A stretch of 64,000 bases of DNA from Oscillospiraceae bacterium (GTDB taxonomy: Bacteria > Bacillota > Clostridia > Oscillospirales > Oscillospiraceae): NCBI GenBank assembly GCA_009780235.1, contig WRAK01000009.1, forward strand, positions 1 to 64,000. Direction: 5' to 3'. Both the position numbers and the translations under genes were made by a program. The notes under the pieces were generated by a model. It had not been told where the DNA came from, did no database searches, and saw nothing but the letters and a program-made list of their open reading frames with translations. Shown here piece by piece: positions 58,498 through 64,000 of the stretch; within the stretch, counting starts at the first letter, position 1; each line of letters starts with the position of its first letter.

Positions 58498-58519
58498 AGG
58501 CCGTCCGCTGCGCTATACT
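58491..58519 (+). promoter_or_regulatory. ridA promoter
   Basis: TTGTCA (58491-58496), 17-base spacer, TATACT (58514-58519). Confidence 0.65.
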
Positions 58520-58551
58520 TGTAGAAATCAAACGACAGGAGGCCACCCCCC

Positions 58552-58932
58552 ATGAAAAAAGTCATCCCCGTACCCGACGCGCCGAAACCGAAAGGCCAAT
58601 ACTCCCACGCCGTACAGGCCGGGAACCTGCTCTACACCGCCGGCCAAATCCCACTCGACCCCGCAACGGACAAGCTCGTAGACGGCGGCATCGAAGCGCA
58701 GACCCGGCAGGTCATGTGCAATCTCAAAACCGTACTCAACGCCGCAGGAGCGGACTTCCCGAACGTCGTCAAAGCCCATGTCTACGTGGACGATATCGCC
58801 AATATGCCCGTCGTCAACAGCGTCTACGCCGAGTATTTCCCGACAGACCCGCCCGCCAGAACCTCCGTCCAAGTGGCGGCCCTGCCGATGGGGGCACTGG
58901 TGGAGATTGGGCTGATTGCGATTGTCCAATAA
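58552..58932 (+). CDS. ridA: RidA-family reactive intermediate deaminase
   Basis: 126 residues. The YjgF/RidA fold with SHAVQAGNLLYTAGQIPLDP, the active-site Arg in PPARTSVQV and the terminal PMGALVEIGLIAI. It hydrolyses enamine/imine intermediates such as 2-aminoacrylate made by PLP dehydratases like IlvA, which is encoded in this window. Binding site ACAGGAGG precedes the ATG. Confidence 0.95.
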   Translation: MKKVIPVPDAPKPKGQYSHAVQAGNLLYTAGQIPLDPATDKLVDGGIEAQTRQVMCNLKTVLNAAGADFPNVVKAHVYVDDIANMPVVNSVYAEYFPTDPPARTSVQVAALPMGALVEIGLIAIVQ

Positions 58933-58938
58933 AAAGGC

Positions 58939-58967
58939 TTGCAATTGTTTTAATGCTATGTTAAAAT
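58939..58967 (+). promoter_or_regulatory. rpmE promoter
   Basis: TTGCAA (58939-58944), 17-base spacer, TAAAAT (58962-58967). Confidence 0.55.
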
Positions 58968-59014
58968 GTTATGCGCATAATGCGATAATTCCCTGCAAAA
59001 GAGGTGAACGATAG

Positions 59015-59212
59015 ATGAAAGCAGGAATCCACCCCAATTACCACCAGACCACCATCCGCTGCGCGTGCGGCGAGGTCATCGAGACGGGAAGCACACACGA
59101 GAACATCAAGGTCGAAATCTGCTCCAAGTGCCACCCTTTCTACACCGGCAAGCAAAAGCTGGTCGATACCAGCGGTCGCGTAGACAAATTCAATAAGAAG
59201 TTTGGCATCTAA
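59015..59212 (+). CDS. rpmE: 50S ribosomal protein L31 (zinc-binding type)
   Basis: 65 residues: [20 protein letters not shown], Cys16 and Cys18, then [13 protein letters not shown] with two more cysteines. The four Cys make this the zinc-binding (C+) type, bridging 30S and 50S. GAGGTGAA precedes ATG 59015. Confidence 0.95.
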   Translation: MKAGIHPNYHQTTIRCACGEVIETGSTHENIKVEICSKCHPFYTGKQKLVDTSGRVDKFNKKFGI

Positions 59213-59247
59213 CGTGTACCCATTCGGGGGTCTGAAAAGACCTTTCA

Positions 59248-59277
59248 GCCCACGCCAATTTCGGCGTGGGCTCTTTT
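59248..59277 (+). terminator. Terminator after rpmE
   Basis: GCCCACGCC-AATTTC-GGCGTGGGC followed by TCTTTT. Confidence 0.85.
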
Positions 59278-59315
59278 GGCTTTACGGATAGTCCAAGCCG
59301 CATCCCAATATACTA

Positions 59316-59342
59316 TGTAGGGGCGGCCGACCCGGTCGCCCG
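59316..59342. repeat. Family A hairpin
   Basis: TGTAGGGGCGGCCGACCCGG TCGCCCG. Confidence 0.6.
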
Positions 59343-59370
59343 CCCGTTGCAAATCATGTGGAGGTGCAAT

Positions 59371-59874
59371 ATGCAAAAAGTAACCCTATCCCAAACCGGC
59401 GACATCGCAGACGTCATCCGCCGCATCGGCAAAGAGTGGATGCTCCTCACCGCCGGAACCCCCGACCGGCTCGGCACCATGACCGCCAGCTGGGGCGGCT
59501 TCGGCGAACTCTGGCACAGACCTATGGCCACCATCTACGTCCGTCCCGAACGGCACACGTATCAATTCGTCGAGGCCGAAGACACCTTCTCTCTCGCCTT
59601 CTTCGCCCCGGAACACCGAGAAGCCCTCACTTTCTGCGGCAAACACAGCGGCCGGGACGTGGACAAAGTCGCAGAATGCGGCTTCACAATCGCCCAAAGC
59701 GAAACAGGCGGCATCTGCTTCAAAGAGGCAAACCTCGTCCTCGTCTGCCAAAAACGCTACCGTGCCATCCTCGAACCAGACCAAATGACAGGCTTCGACC
59801 CAAACCAATACTACGGCTCCCACGGCGGCATCCACGTCATGTACATGGGGGAGATTGTGGAAACGTATATGTAG
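59371..59874 (+). CDS. Flavin reductase-like (FMN-binding split barrel) protein
   Basis: 167 residues: a split-barrel fold with EWMLLTAGTPDRLGTMTASW GGF, ATIYVRPERHTYQF and a C-terminal HVMYMGEIVETYM. FMN-dependent flavin reductases and related oxidoreductases share this pattern (GTMTASWGG). Specific function is not decidable. GGAGGTG precedes ATG 59371. The TAG stop lies in a family A repeat. Confidence 0.8.
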   Translation: MQKVTLSQTGDIADVIRRIGKEWMLLTAGTPDRLGTMTASWGGFGELWHRPMATIYVRPERHTYQFVEAEDTFSLAFFAPEHREALTFCGKHSGRDVDKVAECGFTIAQSETGGICFKEANLVLVCQKRYRAILEPDQMTGFDPNQYYGSHGGIHVMYMGEIVETYM

Positions 59875-59941
59875 GGGCGGCCATTGGCCGTCCGCTCCTT
59901 CTCATCCCGAAACAAGCGGGCGGCCAATGGCCGTCCCTACA
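59870..59941. repeat. Family A repeat supplying the flavin-reductase stop codon
   Basis: TGTAGGGGCGGCCATTGGCC GTCCG and GGCGGCCAATGGCCGTCCCT ACA. Confidence 0.85.
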
Positions 59942-59996
59942 ATAGATAAAAGGACTGATTACAATAATAGAAAAAACCAAAGCCCTGGAACGCGCC

Positions 59997-61226
59997 GTGC
60001 TCGCAGGCCTCGCCGCCGCCAGTATGAACCGTGACCAGCGCAGTACAGACGAGAGTCTGGAGGAACTGGAAGCCCTCTTGGAGACCGCCGGGGGCGTCTC
60101 CTGCGGTGTCGTACTCCAGTCACGGGAAAAACCGGACCCTCGCACCTTTCTCGGCAAGGGAAAAGTCGAGGAGATGAAAGCCATCATCGAGGCCGAGAAC
60201 TGCGACCTCGCCGTGGTGGACAACGAGCTGTCCCCCTCCCAGATGCGTGCGCTCGGCGAGGCATTGGGCGTGCGGGTTGTAGACCGCTCAGGTCTCATCA
60301 TGGACATTTTCGCCCAAAGAGCACAGACGCGAGAGGGCAAGCTCCAAGTCGAACTGGCGCAGTACAAATACCTCCTGCCCCGCCTCACGGGCATGTGGCA
60401 GCACTTGGTGAGCCAGACGGGCACCTCCGCCCCCATTGGCACCAGAGGCCCCGGTGAGACCCAGCTCGAAACCGACAGACGGCACATACGCCGCAAGATT
60501 CAAAAGCTGGAGGAAGAGCTGGAGCAGGTCCGCCGCGTTCGCTCCACCCAGCGACGGCAGCGGGAGAAAAACGCCGTCCCCGTCGTCGCCCTCGTGGGTT
60601 ACACGAACGCGGGTAAATCCACGCTCCTCAACCGTCTCACGGACGCCGACACGCAGACAGGCGACCGCCTCTTCGACACGCTGGACACCACCACAAGACG
60701 CCTCCGCCTCGACGAAGTAGGCGAGATTCTGCTCTCCGACACCGTCGGTTTTATCCAACGCCTGCCCCACCATCTGGTGGAAGCATTCAAGGCCACGCTG
60801 GAAGAGCTGTGCTACGCCGACCTCCTCCTCCACGTCATCGACGCCTCCAACCCCGGTTGGGAGGAGCAGATGACGGTCGTCAATAAGCTCATCCGAGAGC
60901 TGGGCGCAGAGGAGACGCCGCGCTTGGAGGTCTTCAACAAGAGCGACATCCACACAGGTGAGATTCTGCCCCGCAGCGATGATATCCTGCGCATCTCCGC
61001 CGCCACAGGCGAGGGCTGCGACACACTTGTCCGCAAGATTGCGGAAATCCTGCTGGCACAGAGCAAGCGTGTGACCCTGCACATCCCCTATTCGGACGCA
61101 AGAATCATCGACCGCATCTACAAAGACGGCGAGATACTCGAACGGCAGGATTTGGATGACCACATCGCCCTCACAGCCATCGTCTCCGAACGGCTGCACG
61201 GGCAGATAGCGGCATATATTGTGTAA
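59997..61226 (+). CDS. hflX: GTPase HflX, start codon uncertain
   Basis: At least 409 residues. N-terminal HflX domain (FLGKGKVEEMK ... DNELSPSQMRAL), the linker GPGETQLETDRR, coiled coil, and the G domain: ALVGYTNAGKSTLLNRLT, DTVGFIQRLPHHLVEAFKATL, NKSD. It splits stalled ribosomes. GTG at 59997 lacks a ribosome binding site. In-frame coding resemblance (IEKTKALERAVLAGL) continues upstream to ATA codons at 59964 and 59967 that lie nine or twelve bases after AAAAGGA; an AUA start is plausible. Confidence 0.9.
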   Translation: MLAGLAAASMNRDQRSTDESLEELEALLETAGGVSCGVVLQSREKPDPRTFLGKGKVEEMKAIIEAENCDLAVVDNELSPSQMRALGEALGVRVVDRSGLIMDIFAQRAQTREGKLQVELAQYKYLLPRLTGMWQHLVSQTGTSAPIGTRGPGETQLETDRRHIRRKIQKLEEELEQVRRVRSTQRRQREKNAVPVVALVGYTNAGKSTLLNRLTDADTQTGDRLFDTLDTTTRRLRLDEVGEILLSDTVGFIQRLPHHLVEAFKATLEELCYADLLLHVIDASNPGWEEQMTVVNKLIRELGAEETPRLEVFNKSDIHTGEILPRSDDILRISAATGEGCDTLVRKIAEILLAQSKRVTLHIPYSDARIIDRIYKDGEILERQDLDDHIALTAIVSERLHGQIAAYIV

Positions 61227-61246
61227 AACCGCCAATGCCCTTGCCC

Positions 61247-61425
61247 TGATTCCCCTCCAAGGAGGGGTGGCAGGCGAAGCCTGACGGGGTGGTTCCAGGC
61301 GCATACATTTCCTGCGAAAAATATATAAGGTCAAGGGTCGGGCGGCAGAATGGCCGCCCCTACGAAAGTCGAGGGCACCACCCCACCGCCTGCGGCGGCA
61401 CCCCTCCTTGGAGGGGAATTTTCGC
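61247..61425. repeat. Family B repeat with nested A module
   Basis: CCCCTCCAAGGAGGGG-TGGCAGGCGAAGCCTG left; CACCCCACCGCCTGCGGCGG and CACCCCTCCTTGGAGGGG right; a half A element (GGCAGAATGGCCGCCCCTAC) in the middle. Confidence 0.85.
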
Positions 61426-61450
61426 CCGCGCCCACCACCCGGAGGCCCCC

Positions 61451-62080
61451 ATGAAACCCTACCAAATCCCCACCGCACCCGCCGAGGCGGAGCTCATCGA
61501 AAAACGCTCCCGCTTCATCGGCCACATCCGTCTCGTGACCACGGAGGCCGAGGCTCTGGCCGAACTAAAAGCCATACGCGAGACCCACAACACGGCCAAC
61601 CACAACGTCTACGCCTACATCGTGCGGGAGAACAACATCATTCGCTGCTCCGACGCGGGCGAGCCGCAGGGCACGGCGGGCCAGCCGGTGCTGAATGTGT
61701 TTCTGAAAGAGGAAATCACCAACGTCCTCTGCGTCGTCACCCGCTACTTCGGCGGAACGCTGCTCGGCGCGGGCGGTTTGGTGCGGGCCTACGCCCAGAC
61801 GGCAAAACTCGCCCTTGACACCGCCGGAATCAGCGTAGTTCGCGCGTGGCAGCGCATACAGCTGACCTGTAGCTATGCCCAATACGAACGCCTGCAAAAA
61901 ATCGCCGCGGAACAGGGCGCAGTCATAGAAAACACCGACTTCGCCGCCAATGTAACGCTGACATTGCTTGTCCCCGACACGGACGCAGGGGCCTTTTGTG
62001 CGCATATGGTGGATGTATCGGCGGGGACGGCAGGGCTTGTACAGTTGGATACGCAGGAGATTCCCGTGCCCTTGCCCTAA
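61451..62080 (+). CDS. YigZ/IMPACT family protein
   Basis: 209 residues. N-terminal UPF0029 domain (AEAELIEKRSRFIGHIRLV, AYIVRENNIIRCSDAGEPQGTAG, VTRYFGGTLLGAGGLVRAYA) and a C-terminal DUF1949 domain. It is related to eukaryotic IMPACT, which binds GCN1; its bacterial role is not settled. GGAGG eight bases before ATG 61451. The stop TAA is in the family B repeat. Confidence 0.9.
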   Translation: MKPYQIPTAPAEAELIEKRSRFIGHIRLVTTEAEALAELKAIRETHNTANHNVYAYIVRENNIIRCSDAGEPQGTAGQPVLNVFLKEEITNVLCVVTRYFGGTLLGAGGLVRAYAQTAKLALDTAGISVVRAWQRIQLTCSYAQYERLQKIAAEQGAVIENTDFAANVTLTLLVPDTDAGAFCAHMVDVSAGTAGLVQLDTQEIPVPLP

Positions 62081-62297
62081 TTCCCCTCCTTGGAGGGGTG
62101 GCAGGCGAAGCCTGACGGGGTGGTTCCGCAGGTGTCCCCTACGGTTTCGGATAAAACCGAAACCGCGGACGGCCAATGGCCGCCCCTACAATGCAACCGA
62201 AACGTAACAGCACGGGGCGGATATGGAATCCGCCCCTACGAAGTCAAGGGCACCACCCCACCGCCTGACGGCGGCACCCCTCCAAGGAGGGGAATTT
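62078..62297. repeat. Composite family A/B repeat
   Basis: CCCCTCCTTGGAGGGG-TGGCAGGCGAAGCCTGACGGGGTGGTTCC left, mirrored by CACCCCACCGCCTGACGGCG and CCCCTCCAAGGAGGGG right; two half A elements (GGACGGCCAATGGCCGCCCC; GGGGCGGATATGGAATCCGC) between. Confidence 0.85.
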
Positions 62298-62375
62298 TGC
62301 CTTTTTACAACTGCCCACTCCCCAAAAAAGGACTTCCCCCGCCCCGCGGCGTATACAACTTAATAGAGATAGGAG

Positions 62376-63392
62376 GTGGCCCCCATAAGCACCCTGCGAG
62401 AACAACGAGAATCCATAGAACAACAAATCCTCTCCCCGGTCGCCACGCAGTCGGCACACACGCAAGGCCGCCCCCGACCGGAGACGGAATGTGATATCCG
62501 CACGGCTTTCTGCCGCGACATCGACAGAATCATCTACTCCAAAGCGTTCCGCCGTCTCAAACACAAGACACAAGTTTTTCTCCACCCCGAGGGCGACCAC
62601 TACCGCACGCGGCTTACGCACACGCTGGAAGTGTCCCGCATCGCCCGCACGATTGCGCGGGGGCTGCGATTAAACGAAGACCTCACCGAAGCCATCGCCC
62701 TCGGCCACGACCTTGGCCACACCCCCTTCGGCCACGCCGGAGAGCGCGCCTTGGACGAGCTGTACTTCGACGGCTTCCGCCACTACGACCAGAGCCTCCG
62801 CGTGGTAGACCGTTTGGAAAAAGCGGGCCGGGGCCTCAACCTCTGCCATGAGACGAGAATCGGCATCCACCACCACACGAAAGGCGCAGACGATGACCCG
62901 CTCGAAGCCCGCATCGTCCGCCTCTCCGACCGTGTGGCCTACATCAACCACGACGCAGACGACGCGATTCGGGCAGGGCTTTTGACCGAGGGCATGATTC
63001 CAAGCGAAATCCGCACCGTATTGGGTGAGGGACTGAGCGAGCGCATCAATGCCATCGTCACGGACATCATCACCCAATCAACAGACAAACCAGATATCCT
63101 GATGAGCCATTCCATAACCGAGGCCGTGACCGCTTTCCGCGCTTTCATGTTCGAGACCGTCTACAAAGACCCCATCGCCAAAGGCGAAGAGGTCAAAGTG
63201 CGGGACGTCCTCGGCGGCATCTTCGACCACTACAGAGCCAACCCCATAAAGCTCCCCGAGGACTACCGCAACCTCATAGACGAGGACGGCTTGGAGTGTG
63301 TCGTCAAAGACTACGTCTCCGGCATGACGGATAAGTTTGCCATGGATACATACGCCGACTTGTTTATCCCCGCGAGTTGGCAGATTCGGTAA
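62376..63392 (+). CDS. dgt: dGTPase-like HD-domain triphosphohydrolase
   Basis: About 335 residues. HD motif: RTRLTHTLEVSRIARTIARG, GHDLGHTPFGHAGERALDE (HD plus metal-ligand His), HHHTKG and DRVAYINHD. Homologues (YfbR/Dgt-like) remove triphosphate from dGTP. No ATG lies at the expected family start. AGGAGG (62371-62376) is followed eight bases later by ATA at 62385, which would start ISTLREQRE; the GTG at 62376 overlaps the binding site. A non-AUG start is likely. It lies just before dnaG, as in other Clostridia. Confidence 0.88.
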   Translation: MAPISTLREQRESIEQQILSPVATQSAHTQGRPRPETECDIRTAFCRDIDRIIYSKAFRRLKHKTQVFLHPEGDHYRTRLTHTLEVSRIARTIARGLRLNEDLTEAIALGHDLGHTPFGHAGERALDELYFDGFRHYDQSLRVVDRLEKAGRGLNLCHETRIGIHHHTKGADDDPLEARIVRLSDRVAYINHDADDAIRAGLLTEGMIPSEIRTVLGEGLSERINAIVTDIITQSTDKPDILMSHSITEAVTAFRAFMFETVYKDPIAKGEEVKVRDVLGGIFDHYRANPIKLPEDYRNLIDEDGLECVVKDYVSGMTDKFAMDTYADLFIPASWQIR

Positions 63393-63428
63393 GCGAGTAT
63401 TTCGTTGCAAGATTGGACAAAATCACCC

Positions 63429-63568
63429 CGTAGGGGCGACCGACCCGGTCGCCCGTATGTTTTCCATTGTTCCGACACACGGGCGACCGAGGTCGGTCGC
63501 CCCTACGACACCCCGTTCCACCCTAATGCAGCATCCAAAACACACGGACGGCCAATGGCCGCCCCTAC
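63429..63568. repeat. Family A repeats before dnaG
   Basis: CGTAGGGGCGACCGACCCGG TCGCCCG ... CGGGCGACCGAGGTCGGTCGCCCCTACG (63429-63507), and a half element ACGGACGGCCAATGGCCGCC CCTACA. Confidence 0.85.
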
Positions 63569-63592
63569 ACCTCTCACGAAAGGAGGCCGAAC

Positions 63593-64000
63593 ATGCCCTT
63601 CCCCGAGTCATTCCTCGAAGAACTCGCCGCACGCAACGACATCGTTGACGTCGTGGGCGATTACGTGAGCTTCACAAAAAAAAGCGGCGCAAATCAGTTC
63701 GGCCTCTGCCCCTTTCACGGAGAGAAGACACCCAGCTTCTCCGTCCATTCCGACAAGCAGATTTACTACTGCTTCGGCTGTCACAAGGGCGGCGGGGTCG
63801 TGAGCTTTATCATGGAGATTGAGGGCCTGCCCTTTCCCGATGCCGTTCACTTCCTCGCCCGCAGAGCGGGGATGACCGTCCCTGACGAGGGCGGCTATGA
63901 TGAAGCCGTCCAACGGCGCACAAGGCTCCTGCAGGCCAACAAAGAGGCCGCCCGTTTCTTTCACGCCAAACTCTCGGAGCCGGACGGCAAAGCGGCCATC
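63593..64000 (+). CDS. dnaG: DNA primase, 5' part, truncated by window end
   Basis: 136 residues of the N-terminus are present. MPFPESFLEELAARNDIVDVVGDYVSF, then the CHC2 zinc motif (CPFHGEKTPSFSVHSDKQIYYCFGCHKGG: C-x2-H and C-x2-C) and the beginning of the polymerase domain. It makes RNA primers and interacts with DnaB (25811-27160). AAAGGAGG precedes ATG 63593. The rest lies outside. Confidence 0.95.
   Translation, partial: MPFPESFLEELAARNDIVDVVGDYVSFTKKSGANQFGLCPFHGEKTPSFSVHSDKQIYYCFGCHKGGGVVSFIMEIEGLPFPDAVHFLARRAGMTVPDEGGYDEAVQRRTRLLQANKEAARFFHAKLSEPDGKAAI

Overview
The window reads as a chromosomal segment of a GC-rich, Gram-positive, low-copy-operon bacterium of the class Clostridia (Bacillota), most like the Oscillospiraceae and relatives. 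This is inferred from the gene set: Noc, DivIVA, SepF, Hfq of Bacillota type, GdpP, full-length nitrilase-type NadE, CPBP protease, YfhO, rubrerythrin, two DUF6809-like genes, a SLC13 permease and clostridial MobC and serine recombinase genes. Ribosome binding sites are strong (AGGAGG-like) and promoters match the sigma-A consensus, commonly with 17-base spacers. TTG and GTG starts are frequent.

Layout. 1-456 is the 5' end of selD; 614-1447 is noc. 1553-2226 is a small module (ribbon-helix-helix gene, DUF6809-like gene, and an oppositely oriented putative small RNA), repeated in paralogous form at 18367-19058. 2487-11050 (minus) holds rluD, lspA, divIVA, sepF, yggS, an HlyD-like gene, hfq, miaA and mutL. 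11419-18332 (plus) holds miaB, mutS, a CPBP protease and nadE. 19442-29760 (minus) holds a DUF1461 membrane protein, ychF, ftsH, hpt, tilS, dnaB, rplI and gdpP. 29888-35414 carries an XRE/58-aa divergon, rubrerythrin, yfhO, a cold-shock gene with a structured leader, and a HAD hydrolase. 35514-43916 (minus) is a complete branched-chain amino acid operon (XRE, ilvB, ilvN, ilvC, ilvD, ilvE, ilvA). 44107-51898 holds a zinc-ribbon membrane protein, rsmE, an orphan PLP enzyme with a threonine synthase homologue, an AraC/GyrI-type regulator, a DUF3788 protein and a SLC13 transporter.

52018-58236 is an accessory island. It starts with a mobile-element remnant (serine recombinase, a beheaded XRE gene, a beheaded plasmid-type gene, mobC, no relaxase) and continues with a strikingly AT-rich three-gene operon: a small protein resembling effector-associated constant component 1, a caspase-like protease fused to a B12-binding-like and radical SAM enzyme, and a CYTH-like protein that has lost its metal-binding acidic residues. 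I regard this operon as the best candidate for an undescribed conflict or signalling system. It ends beside tRNA-Ser(UGA). From 58552 the core genome resumes: ridA, rpmE, a flavin reductase-like gene, hflX, a YigZ/IMPACT gene, a dGTPase-like HD hydrolase and the start of dnaG.

The intergenic space is dominated by at least three families of palindromic repeats. Family A has TGTAGGGGCGG...CCGCCCCTACA ends with exchangeable cores. Family B has CCCCTCC/GGAGGGG and GGCAGGC/GCCTGCC modules. Family C is about 100 bases long with A/T-rich arms. These elements also sit inside coding sequence (miaA, mutL twice, tilS) and supply the stop codons of several genes.
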